The position numbers and the translations under genes are program-made. The notes beneath the pieces were generated by a model. The model saw nothing but the letters and a program-made list of their open reading frames with translations, made no database searches and was not told the DNA's origin. From CBDBND01 sp965207985 (lineage in GTDB: Bacteria > Pseudomonadota > Alphaproteobacteria > Rhodospirillales > Rhodospirillaceae), in NCBI GenBank assembly GCA_965207985.1, contig CBDBND010000033.1, forward strand, positions 462,164-526,163: a stretch of DNA of 64,000 nt, given 5' to 3'. Position 1 is the first letter of the stretch; every line of letters starts with the position of its first letter. Positions 56,110 to 64,000 of the stretch are shown piece by piece.

Positions 56110-56345
56110 TCATCGTCGTCGAACACGCATTCGCTTTAAGCCTTCGGCGCCAAAATGCAAGCGACCCTGCATGTTCAAAGCACCACGGAAATCCGCATTG
56201 ATAAAGCATACTTCTTGGAATGAAGCGCCCTTCAAGTTTGCCCCATCGAATGGTGGCCAATAGGTCTGGTTTAATGCGCTGCTCCCATCTTCCATGTATA
56301 TCCATTCTCCCATTTCATCCGGTGGTCGATGCGACCATTCAATAT
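56110..56345 (-). pseudogene. pentapeptide-repeat protein fragment
   Basis: The minus strand reads WPPFDGANLKGASFQEVCFI then NADFRGALNMQGRLHF, several A(N/D)LxG-type pentapeptides. Too short for a complete right-handed beta-helix; joined upstream to HU sequence in the opposite direction. Confidence 0.55.
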
Positions 56346-56368
56346 GAGTTCTCCTAGCGCCCACCATT

Positions 56369-56533
56369 GTCCGGCTGCCGGGATTCGGGACTTTCGGCAC
56401 TCGAAGCCGACCGGCCCGTACCGGACGCAACCCGAGGACCGGCGAGGCCGTTTCGCTATCGGCGACCACTTCGCCGACCTTCAAGGCGGGGAAGACGCTG
56501 AAGGACACCGTGAATGGGGGTGGGGGATCGTGA
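56369..56533 (+). pseudogene. HU/IHF-family DNA-binding protein, C-terminal fragment
   Basis: Plus strand reads VRLPGFGTFGTRSRPARTGR then NPRTGEAVS and FKAGKTLKDTVN: the beta-arm and final helix of HU-type proteins. The N-terminal dimerisation helices are missing. Confidence 0.75.
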
Positions 56534-56875
56534 CGGTGCGACCGGAGAAGGCCGCGACTGGAGGCGCCTCAAGCAGACTGAATATGGAACCCGCCCGATT
56601 GCTATACGATGACGGTAACCCTGCGCTCTGTCGGGGCGGCGCCGGGAAAACCGAAGAGAGCCGGTGGGTTGACGGCTGGGCAGCTAGCCGTCTGGATGCT
56701 GCATCGCGTATGAGGCAAGAAGGTCGTGGAATAACAGACGCGCCACAACAAATGGACAAGAGTATGGGCGTAGAGTTGGTTGACCCGCTATGCTGAAGAA
56801 TAGAAAACGGAGATTTGTAGTCTATGGGTCCCGCAACTAACGAAATTAGTTCAATGGGAGCATTGTAAGTCTATT

Positions 56876-57331
56876 TTGGAGAACTCGATATCACATTTTG
56901 ATCGCACTTTGCTCTATGGGCTGTGCTCGGAAAGCAGAGCCCATACTGGGATTATGGTGTTTTATACAGGACCGGGGCTACCCGACTTCTGTTCGGCAAT
57001 GGTTCGTGACCCGCTGCCAAAATGCGGTCATGTAGTTGATCGTGGATTTGTATCGAAACTTCAAGCGGCGCTACGAGCTAATCCGTCGGTTCACGATGGA
57101 GCGATAATGTGTGGGCAGGAGTCGGCCAAGAACAAGTACAGGGTAACAGGCTGGTCGTACCGGCTATATCCGCCTGCTTTTGAAGGGACATTGTTTCCGA
57201 ACAAGGGATCGGCATTTAACAGTGGTCTGGCCATGTCTCGCGTGGAATCCGTGGATAGAGTGTTGTTCTGGTCATCGGGGAGAGGCTGGTGCTTTGAACA
57301 TGGTTGCGTCTTGGGACCGGTACAAAGATGA
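56876..57331 (+). CDS. DisA_N-like (diadenylate cyclase-fold) protein, putative signal synthase
   Basis: 151 residues from TTG 56876; the frame is open back to 56804 and LTKLVQWEHCKSIL looks coding, so the true start may be upstream or lost. The succession of blocks matches a DAC domain: a strand HTGIMVFYT, the LQAALRANPSVHDGAIMCG block with DGA (residues 74-76; DAC active site), a strand YRVTGWSYRLYPP, and KGSAFNSGLAMSRVESVDRV followed by a final strand where DACs have GTRHRAALGISEVTDAV. The RHR of true cyclases is AFN here, so ATP handling may differ or activity may be absent. Stop overlaps the effector gene (ATGA). Confidence 0.5.
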   Translation: MENSISHFDRTLLYGLCSESRAHTGIMVFYTGPGLPDFCSAMVRDPLPKCGHVVDRGFVSKLQAALRANPSVHDGAIMCGQESAKNKYRVTGWSYRLYPPAFEGTLFPNKGSAFNSGLAMSRVESVDRVLFWSSGRGWCFEHGCVLGPVQR

Positions 57332-57951
57332 AGCGTCCCTTTGTGATTCTCGTAGTCCTGGTAGCTGCGGTGACCTGGGCCGTGATGGCTGCTGTGAAGG
57401 GATTGCCAGACACACTATGGGAAGCCATGCTTCCCTTCGGTAGCTCAATTGGCGTGGCAATGTGGTTGTCGTGGATGTACCAGAAAAAGGTATGGCACTG
57501 GTGGCCGTTGCGGGAGCTGTTGGCGAAGACGCCGGACTTAAGGGGGGGGGCGTGGAAGGTAACAATTCGTCCTGCACGGATTGATCCGAGCGAAAACAGG
57601 AAAATGAAACCGGTGGAAGGATACGCGCAAATAGATCAGACAGCATCGTCACTTTGTATGCGGCTGTTTACAGATGATTCTCGTTCCGAAACGTTTGCGT
57701 ATTCAATAGATGAGATTGGGGGGGAGTTCCGTTTGACGGTGGCTTATGAGAACAGGCCGAGGATGGAGGACAGGGCGAGAAGCGGAACGAGCCATCAGGG
57801 TAGCGCTATTTACAGGTTTAGAGAATATAGACCGAAAGGGCTGAATGGCGAGTATTGGACGGAACTGAAAAACGTGGGCGAGATTGAACTCAGGAACAGA
57901 AGGCAGCAGGGGATAAGTTCGTTCGAGGATGGCAAGCAGGTTTTTTCTTGA
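57328..57951 (+). CDS. Cap15-like effector: two TM helices plus beta-barrel (S-2TMbeta)
   Basis: 207 residues; ATG 57328 lies inside the upstream stop. TM1 (about residues 5-23) and TM2 (about 33-51) precede a beta-rich domain (70-190): LRGGAWKVTI, YAQIDQTASSLCMRLFTDDS RSET-type strands, VAYENRP, RARSGTSHQGSAIYRF and LNGEYWTELKNVGEIELR. This layout is that of the SMODS-associated 2TM-beta effectors (Cap15 in CBASS; OptE in Panoptes), which sense a cyclic nucleotide in the barrel and disrupt the inner membrane. A G9 run at 57542-57550 falls in the barrel's first strand. Confidence 0.8.
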   Translation: MKRPFVILVVLVAAVTWAVMAAVKGLPDTLWEAMLPFGSSIGVAMWLSWMYQKKVWHWWPLRELLAKTPDLRGGAWKVTIRPARIDPSENRKMKPVEGYAQIDQTASSLCMRLFTDDSRSETFAYSIDEIGGEFRLTVAYENRPRMEDRARSGTSHQGSAIYRFREYRPKGLNGEYWTELKNVGEIELRNRRQQGISSFEDGKQVFS

Positions 57952-58048
57952 ATGATGTCGCTATGTTCGCGATGCGACCGTCGCGTTCGGCTAGGGTCAT
58001 TCAGCTAGCGGGATAGGAACAAGGCAAGATTCGGTACGTCGACACAGT

Positions 58049-58579
58049 CTACTCCAACAAGTCGCCGAAGCTGTCGAGACTAAGGCGAAAGCGATGCCGA
58101 TCAGACCATTCGCGCTTTATGTGATCGGCTTCCTCAACGCCAAGCAAGTTCTGGCGGATCATCGATACGACCAGATCCTGCGTTGTCACGATGTGGAGCG
58201 ATGGAGCGAAACGACGCGCGAGCCGGTTGGCGACACGGTCATCGATGGCCAACGAATACCTACGCTGGACTGCGACGGCGATCGCGGAACACTCGCCTGC
58301 TCCCAGGCGTCCGGTGGCTGACAGGGAGGCGAAGAGACGGAGTTCTTCAGCGGCGGCAACGGGAATGAGAGTCAGGGACCCAGAATCGAGCGCGGAGGCG
58401 AAGCGTCGCTGTTGGTCGGGATATCGGTCCGATATTTCGTTGGCAACATGGTCGGTGGCGAGGAAGGTATGGGAGTGGCCGGCGATCAGATCGATCCTGT
58501 CGATGCGCAAAAAGTTGATCAGGACCGAGGCGTCCGTGACGATAATCGCCGGCCGATCAAGTTCTGGGGAACCACTCAC
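58049..58579 (-). CDS. PIN-domain ribonuclease, toxin-like
   Basis: 176 residues. First acidic strand IIVTDASVLINFLR, central GAGECSAIAVA and LAIDDRVANRLAR form the PIN active-site pattern (D, E, D). Its ATG overlaps the stop of the XRE/ImmA gene upstream (58576-58579), the arrangement seen in toxin-antitoxin operons in which an XRE-ImmA protein is the antitoxin. Acts presumably on RNA. Confidence 0.82.
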   Translation of the reverse strand: MSGSPELDRPAIIVTDASVLINFLRIDRIDLIAGHSHTFLATDHVANEISDRYPDQQRRFASALDSGSLTLIPVAAAEELRLFASLSATGRLGAGECSAIAVAVQRRYSLAIDDRVANRLARRFAPSLHIVTTQDLVVSMIRQNLLGVEEADHIKREWSDRHRFRLSLDSFGDLLE

Positions 58580-59814
58580 CTGCCTCGAGCCACTTCGGCA
58601 AGACTGAGTAGAATGTCGCGGTCGATCCTCAGCATCTTGCTCATTTCGAGGACCCGTCCGCGCGAAATCTCCTCGCGACGGTAAGCCTCGATGGCGAGAT
58701 GGGCAATTTCACTTCGGAGCTCGCGATCCCAGTATCTCCGCCTTTCCGGTTCGCCGACCTCGCTGAACATACTGAGAGCCTTCAGGAATTTGCGGCCGGA
58801 GTCTTCTTGATCCAGGAGGCCCCTACATTCCCTGTCGGAGATGTATCTGAGGCTCTTGAGACGGTAGGACGCGGCCTGATAGCTGACCCCGAAGTGGTGG
58901 GCGAGCATGGCGTTGTCTTTGTAGGTAATGCGTTGTGACCGTGCCGGAGGGCGCTGCGCCGCCTCGATGTGGCCGCCGCTTGCGGCGTCGAAGATGGCGT
59001 GATCGAGGCGGCTTGGCAGACCCTTATCGAGAGTTCGCAGGAAATCACGAAAGCCGCCCCTGGGCATCAGAAAGGCAGCGGCAAAGGCGTTCGCGCGCTT
59101 TTCGACCAGTTGGGAAGAGTTATCGGTGCTGGAGATCGTGACGTCGCGATCCCGGTCGAGCAGAGCGTGCGCGTATTCATGCGCATAGGAGAAGCGCTTT
59201 CGACCCCTGGGATGGGTCGAATTGACAAGAATCGCAAGGCCGATACTGGCATGACGGAGAAACAGACCGGACATTCCGTCCGGCAGCGCGACCCCGGATG
59301 CCCAGATGCCTTGGGATGCGATGAGTTCGGAGACATCGGCTATGGGGGCGTTCCCGATGCCGAGACGCCGCCGCTCTTGTTCCGCAGCCTCTTGGCCGTG
59401 GGAGATGGCTTCGCCTGGAGAACGTGGCATACGCGACACGTATCTCGGCGGGCCGGAGCGGGGCTCAGCGCCGAGCAGACGTTCGAGCATCACGCCTTCC
59501 CGGCAAAGATGGACGCAGCGCGCCACCTGCTCTTGGGTGGCCGGATCCTGCTCAAGGCCGGGGGCCGCGCGATGCAAGGCAACGAGAACGTCGTCGTCAT
59601 CGTCTTCGGCTGGGTCCTGAAGGAAATCGGCGACGCGGCGCAGATAGAGCTCTGACAGTGCGGACAGTTCCAGAGTCGAGACCGATCTGTTGCCCGCTTC
59701 CAGCTGGGTGATGGCCGTTCGAGCAAGGCCCAATGCCTGGGCGACCTCCTGCTGACTGAGGCCGCGCGCTGCGCGGGCCGTGCGCAATCGGCGTCCCAGA
59801 GTCTCAGCATCCAT
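58576..59814 (-). CDS. XRE regulator fused to ImmA/IrrE metallopeptidase, antitoxin-like
   Basis: 412 residues. N-terminal HTH_XRE (RGLSQQEVAQALGLARTAIT, residues 18-37), then an ImmA/IrrE domain with RFSYAHEYAHALLDRD (HExxH) and a long helical C-terminus. COG2856-type proteins repress or de-repress their own operon after peptidase action. First gene of the pair with the PIN protein. A minus-strand promoter with TTGACA at 59887-59892 lies upstream. Confidence 0.85.
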   Translation of the reverse strand: MDAETLGRRLRTARAARGLSQQEVAQALGLARTAITQLEAGNRSVSTLELSALSELYLRRVADFLQDPAEDDDDDVLVALHRAAPGLEQDPATQEQVARCVHLCREGVMLERLLGAEPRSGPPRYVSRMPRSPGEAISHGQEAAEQERRRLGIGNAPIADVSELIASQGIWASGVALPDGMSGLFLRHASIGLAILVNSTHPRGRKRFSYAHEYAHALLDRDRDVTISSTDNSSQLVEKRANAFAAAFLMPRGGFRDFLRTLDKGLPSRLDHAIFDAASGGHIEAAQRPPARSQRITYKDNAMLAHHFGVSYQAASYRLKSLRYISDRECRGLLDQEDSGRKFLKALSMFSEVGEPERRRYWDRELRSEIAHLAIEAYRREEISRGRVLEMSKMLRIDRDILLSLAEVARGR

Positions 59815-59864
59815 GGTTCGTTCCTCCCTCGGCAGAAACCGCTACAGGTGGCGTGAGGATGTCA

Positions 59865-59929
59865 CTATCCTATATCGAACGCCAATTGTCAAAATCAAAC
59901 ATTGACAGATCGATGATCGTACATATGAT
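59865..59929. promoter_or_regulatory. divergent promoter region with overlapping -35 zones
   Basis: Rightward: TTGACA (59902-59907), 16-nt spacer, TATGAT (59924-59929), pointing at the patatin remnant. Leftward: TTGACA on the minus strand (59887-59892) with GATAGT or TATAGG further down, serving the XRE-PIN operon. The two -35 boxes are 9 nt apart, allowing the XRE protein to control both sides. Confidence 0.65.
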
Positions 59930-60004
59930 TCGCGCGGTGTGGCCTGAGGGTGCGTACGGCGCGGCTCGGGTGCGGATGTCTCAAGCAGGACGCAGACAAC
60001 GAAA

Positions 60005-60212
60005 ATGAGCGAAGCCCCTGCACCCCCTCTCAGGGCTCTGAGCCTGGACGGCGGCGGTATGCGCGGCATTTACACGGCGGCCTTTCTTGACCGTCTGCTG
60101 TCGCAGCACGCCAAGCGCACCGGTCAGGGGCGGCTGGATCTGGGCCGCGGAATCGACCTGATTTGCGGGACGAGCACGGGTGCGATCGTCGCTTGCGCCG
60201 TGGCGGTCGGTT
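60005..60212 (+). pseudogene. patatin-like phospholipase, N-terminal fragment
   Basis: From ATG 60005: LRALSLDGGGMRGIYTAAFL (oxyanion DGGGxRG) and DLICGTSTGAIVACAVAVG (GTSTG nucleophile elbow). Cut at about 60212 by an IS3 fragment, so the catalytic Asp is missing. Patatins are common in secretion- or defence-linked loci; the class here cannot be decided. Confidence 0.85.
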
Positions 60213-60413
60213 GAGCAATCTGACGCCCGCCGACGTCTACTTCGGGCGCGGCGAAACCATCTTACTCGAAAGGGAGAGAATCAAACAAAACACCATCAAC
60301 CAACGGCGCTTGCAGCACCGCAAAACCGCCGCCTAAACTGAAAACCAAGATGGGCCAAACCCTCTCTTAGTTTATCAACCCCCGCTGTCCCAAATACTCT
60401 GACGACGGACAAT
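60213..60413 (+). mobile_element. IS3-family OrfB C-terminal remnant and terminal region
   Basis: Reads SNLTPADVYFGRGETILLER, then RIKQNTINQRRLQHRKTAA and stop at 60334: the end of IS3 (IS2-like) OrfB. Followed by a typical end sequence (CTGACGACGGACA near 60400-60412). Confidence 0.8.
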
Positions 60414-60419
60414 TGGTTC

Positions 60420-60860
60420 ATGCACTTCGCGAATAGTTACAGAGCTCGTCAGGTGTACAACGACGTACTCCACGAGAACAGCAGTGAACAGGCCCATTTC
60501 GGTCGTGCTGGGCTCCGTATGCTGTCATATGACCCAGACCATGAAAACGGTTCGCTATACCTATTCGATAATGTGGCAAGAGAAGTCGCTCGACAGCAGT
60601 TGCCGGACGACATTGCGAGGTTGGTCTCCGAGTATGGTGACGCTATCGGAATACAAGAGTTTTATCGCAGCATTTACAATGAGACGCCTGCCCATAGCGA
60701 CGACATCCATTCGGCGGCTTTTGACCATCCGGACCTCGAAGTCCTCACAAAGTCAGGTAACCAACGGCGTTTCCCACACACAATCTCTCTGGAAGACACG
60801 TTGTGCATTAAGAAGCAACTGAGCTTCTACCTACCAAACACATCCGAAGATCAGGGTTGA
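60420..60860 (+). CDS. 146-residue unrecognised protein, possibly 5'-truncated
   Basis: Begins right at the IS3 end (MHFANSYRARQVYNDVLHEN) and continues FYRSIYNETPAHSDDIHSAA to a Gln-Gly end. Soluble, acidic. It may be the C-terminal part of a gene cut by the IS. No family recognised. Confidence 0.45.
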   Translation: MHFANSYRARQVYNDVLHENSSEQAHFGRAGLRMLSYDPDHENGSLYLFDNVAREVARQQLPDDIARLVSEYGDAIGIQEFYRSIYNETPAHSDDIHSAAFDHPDLEVLTKSGNQRRFPHTISLEDTLCIKKQLSFYLPNTSEDQG

Positions 60861-61217
60861 TTGGTAATAGCCGAATCAATCCAACCTTATACGAGTTTCA
60901 ATCTTGGATAACGTCCGGCTCGACGTAAGACACTTCAGCCTATCCGTGGACGGTGAACGGCAGGCCAAGGCCGAGAGCACTTGTTAGACTCACGCTCCAG
61001 TCTTAGCCAACTGCCGTTATCAACCCTATCCGCAATGAGCGACGGTCCTTTGCCAACTGACCTCTCGAATTCCTAATCTGCAGCAAGCCCAAAATTTCTG
61101 ATGTGGGCTGGAAACAGGTGCCCAACGCAGAACCCACGGTCCCGGACCTTTCTGTGAGAACCCGACACAAGAGCGCAGAAACTTTGCTGAAATACATTTG
61201 CGACGAGGACTCGTTCG
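60861..61217. other. 357-nt interval without a recognised gene
   Basis: No sustained coding frame with family resemblance on either strand; flanked by truncated genes. Confidence 0.45.
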
Positions 61218-61510
61218 TCGACCATGCAGGAGCTGCATTTCTCTGCATTTATCCTTTACGATGTCCTTTACTACTGGTTTCACCGCTCCTGGCATCACCC
61301 GTGGATCATGCGACACATACACGACGGGCTTCATTATCGCTGCCTGCATACCACGGTGATCGACAGCTTTTATCCGCACCCGGTCAAACTCATGATCGGG
61401 CTCAGCATCCAGCTGGCTTGTATCGCGCTCATCGGTCCCCTGGGTCAGACGCGTTCGTCTGGATTTTTCTCATGCACGCTTCGATCACGCCGGTCTGGGA
61501 TGGGATATTA
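61218..61510 (+). pseudogene. sterol desaturase/fatty acid hydroxylase-family fragment
   Basis: FILYDVLYYWFHRSWHHPWI and MRHIHDGLHYR carry two of the HxxxH/HxxHH-type iron motifs of the family; STVIDSFYPHP-like sequence and a TM segment (LSIQLACIALIGP) follow. After a shift near 61440 VWIFLMHASITPVWDG continues in another frame. Both ends are missing. Confidence 0.7.
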
Positions 61511-61519
61511 ATACTTCGT

Positions 61520-61762
61520 CAAGGTGCCAGCGCCACAGCGAATAGGGCGCATGACGAAGGCACCGTTTCCGAATCTCAGAAGAAAACAACGGCCAAAACG
61601 GTTCCACCAATACCGCACCGGCTCGAATGACACGTTGATACCCCGTTCGTGGAGAAGCGGGTCTTCGACCTGTCTCGGGGACAGTGAAAATCTAATATAC
61701 CGCATCACCGCGAGACGGATTACCTCGGGCGGGACATTTAAACAAGGGAAGGGATTTTGCAT
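61520..61762 (-). pseudogene. IS6-family transposase N-terminal fragment, frameshifted
   Basis: Reads VPPEVIRLAVMRYIRFSLSP then RQVEDPLLHERGINVSFEPV RYWWNRFG-type sequence; after a shift EIRKRCLRHAP and LWRWHLDEV, the start of the IS6 DDE domain. Decayed. Confidence 0.8.
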
Positions 61763-61956
61763 TTCAAGAGGCTAGGAGACAGCACCAATTGGATCACAAC
61801 CATTTCCTCTGACAGTGCCGTCTGGAGCATCGTTCCGCACGGCAAATTTGCCACGCAACACCACTTCTAGAAGTTGGTGATCTAATGGTGCCCTCCCGGC
61901 GTAAAAAGTCATGAAATATTTTGTTTTTTCAATGAGATTGAGCTAGTGGCGCCTTC

Positions 61957-64000
61957 ATGAACAGGTTGATTTCTCTAGCGGCCCGGCGCGCCAGAATTAT
62001 CTATTTTGCGTTCATCGTTTTGTTCCTCAGTGGGGTTACCGCATACGTAAATGTGCCGCGTGAAACCCTGCCCCAGTTGGCGATTACGGTGGTTTACACC
62101 TCCGTGATTCTGGAAGGCGTTTCACCGGAAGATGCGGAGCGCTTGCTTGTACGTCCGATGGAAAAGGAGCTGCTGAATCTTGAGGGCGTAAAGGAAATGC
62201 GATCTACCGCTTATCAGGGCGGTGCCAACGTTGTTCTGGAATTCGGTCCCGGCATCGGGGAAGACCAAGCGCTTCAAGACGTGCGGGCCGCCGTCGATCG
62301 GGTAAGACCGGAACTACCAACCGAAGCGCTGGAACCCAACATCAGCCAAGTCGATTTTACACGGCGCCCAGTATTGGCCGTTGCCCTGTCAGGAGACTTG
62401 CCGGAGCGCACACTCCTTAGACTTGCTCGGGATTTGCGTGATCAGATCCGTAAAATCCCTGCTGTATTAGAAGCTACCGTCGCTGGAGCACGTGAAGAAC
62501 AGATCGAAATCATTATCGACCCCTTGCTAGTCCAATATTACGGCCTCAACAAAGACGAACTGTTTCGGGTGTTCAACCGATCCAACCGTTTAATTGCTGC
62601 GGGCAATCTGGACACTGGCAATGGCCTTTTTGCTGTTACCGTTCCAGGAGTTCTCGAAACAGCCCAAGACATCTACACCGTGCCCGTCAAGTCGAGTGAG
62701 TCCGCTGTTGTCACATTGGGCGATATCGCAGATGTCCGCCGCACCTTCAAGGACCGGCAAAGCTTCGTCCGCATCAATGGCAAACCTGCTGTCACCGTTG
62801 ACGTGAGCCGCCGGCCAGAAGCCAACGTGGTCAACACGATAGCCGCCGCCCGTAAAATCGTGGAGCAACAACTAACAACGTGGCCAGAAGGATTGCAAGT
62901 TTCGTTCCCCATCGATGACACAGAAAATATCGTTTCCCGTTTTGAAAGCCTGCAAAATAGCGTTGTTGTCGCAGTCTTGATTGTGATGGCGATTTGCATC
63001 GCGTTTCTAGGATTGCAATCGGGACTGCTTGTCGGCATCGCCATACCTGGCTCTTTTCTGACCGGTATTCTTGTTCTGGCGATTATGGGAGTAACCATCA
63101 ACGCCTTGGCGTTGATTGGCCTGGTTCTATCCGTCGGAATTCTTGTTGACGGTGCTATTGTTGTTGTTGAAAAAGCGGAGAGTTTGAAGGAAGAAGGTCT
63201 CGACCCCAAAGAAGCCTATGTCAAAGCGGCACAACGTATGGCGTGGCCAATCATATCGTCGACAGCGACGACTCTGGCGGTTTTCTTGCCACTGCTTTTC
63301 TGGCCGGGAAACACAGGCGCATTCTTCAAATTCCTGCCCATAACCCTAATAAGCGTTTTGACTGCTGCTTTGATTATTGCCCTCTTTTTTGTTCCGGCTA
63401 TCGGTGCAAGCCTTGCTCATAAGAACACGCCAAAGGCAAGGATACCCCGTGTAAATACGGTTTTGTCAAAGTCGTATACAAAGCTCCTCACTCTCGCAAT
63501 CGACAACCCCGGTAAAGTAATTTTCGGTACTATTGTGACCCTTGCTATTGTTCAGATTGGTTACTCACAATACGGCGGTGGCATATACTTTTTCCCGCCG
63601 CAGGAACCGGATTTCAGCTACCCTTTCCATACACGCCCGCGGAAATCTATCCATTCAAGAACAGGATCGCCTACTTAGCGAGGTTGAACGCCAAGTTCTG
63701 GAGCTGGAAGGAATCAAATTCATTTATGCCAAAACCGGCCGCCCCCCTGGGGCCGGTGCCAATGCTCCAGCGCCCGACTTTATTGGTGATATTCAGGTTG
63801 AATTGCTGCCGTGGAATAGTCGTAAACCCGCAGAAGAAATACTGAATACTATTGAAAGCCGTGTCAGCGCAATTCCAGGTATCAACGTGCTTATTCAAAA
63901 GGAGGGTAATGGACCGACTCTGGGTCAAGCCGTTCAAATCGAAGTCGCTTCAAAAGACTCAGATGCACTCCTTGAAACTGTTGATATGGTTCGCCAGGGT
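61957..64000 (+). pseudogene. RND (HAE1/AcrB-type) efflux permease with a frameshift, 3' partial
   Basis: ATG 61957: TM1 (ARRARIIYFAFIVLFLSG), periplasmic porter domain (VSPEDAERLLVRPMEKELLN, LEGVKEMRSTAYQGGANVVL) and TM2-6 (IPGSFLTGILVLAIMG, GLVLSVGILVDGAIVVVE with the proton-relay-type acidic helix). The frame breaks at about 63640 (after FSYPFHTRP); the other frame continues NLSIQEQDRLLSEVERQVLE, then INVLIQKEGNGPTLGQAVQI to the window end. One inserted or lost base explains it. Would work with a periplasmic adaptor, not seen here. Confidence 0.85.

Noticed and set aside
56329..56796. 155-codon plus-strand frame near the HU fragment
   Set aside because: The recognisable HU sequence is in a different plus-strand frame; this one is a shadow.

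Overview
The window looks like a chromosomal segment of a proteobacterium, most likely an alphaproteobacterium. This rests on the gene families seen (polyphosphate:AMP phosphotransferase, TamA and MscS remnants, RimK/RimB, RND pump, many IS5/IS3/IS630 elements) and on moderately GC-rich coding sequence. The segment is heavily rearranged. I count four complete or near-complete insertion sequences with target duplications, one further complete IS5 copy, an IS630 copy, an internally deleted IS5 derivative, about ten transposase shards, one apparent ORF-less group II intron, and many truncated or frameshifted genes. Such IS load and pseudogene load suggest a genome in reductive or host-associated decay, or an assembly with residual indel errors; probably some of each.

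Layout. 0-12 kb: a MerR/TipAS-like regulator (5' end missing), polyphosphate:AMP phosphotransferase, a small Cas2/SinR-like protein, a metal-ligand-less amidohydrolase, an exported double alpha/beta-hydrolase, an SDR plus two paralogous membrane proteins in one operon, a VTT-type membrane protein and a glyoxalase-fold/GNAT pair. 12-18.8 kb: a seven-gene operon with six exported metallo-beta-lactamase-fold paralogues and one CpcT/CpeT-like gene; the fifth paralogue is split by an IS5-family element and the sixth is truncated. 18.9-22.7 kb: a pile of IS fragments, inverted pieces of a surface-protein gene and a DUF3800 gene. 23-33 kb: a solute-binding protein-rimB-rimK operon, a dicarboxylate symporter and Na/Pi symporter start (the latter interrupted by a group II intron), a CNNM-type gene and an aspartoacylase-like gene preceded by the tail of a second rimK. 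33-45 kb: gene remnants (mscS, tamA, helicase, serine recombinase), a UMF1-type MFS transporter and several IS. 42.8-50 kb: a purine-salvage group (NCS2 permease, broken Tsx-like channel, Hpt, adenine deaminase) cut by IS elements. 52-60 kb: an accessory island with a ribbon-helix-helix protein, a passenger-carrying IS, and a possible nucleotide-signalling defence pair. 60-64 kb: remnants of patatin, sterol desaturase and IS6, then the start of an RND efflux pump.

The most interesting locus is 56.88-57.95 kb. Two genes overlap by ATGA. The first encodes a small protein with the outline of a DisA_N (diadenylate cyclase) domain, keeping the DGA motif but lacking the RHR motif. The second encodes a two-TM plus beta-barrel protein that strongly resembles the Cap15 / S-2TMbeta effectors of CBASS and Panoptes defence. 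I know of no described system that pairs these two. A PIN-domain / XRE-ImmA toxin-antitoxin-like pair and a patatin fragment lie immediately next to it, which fits a defence island.

All identifications come from reading translated sequence and remembered family motifs; no database search was run.
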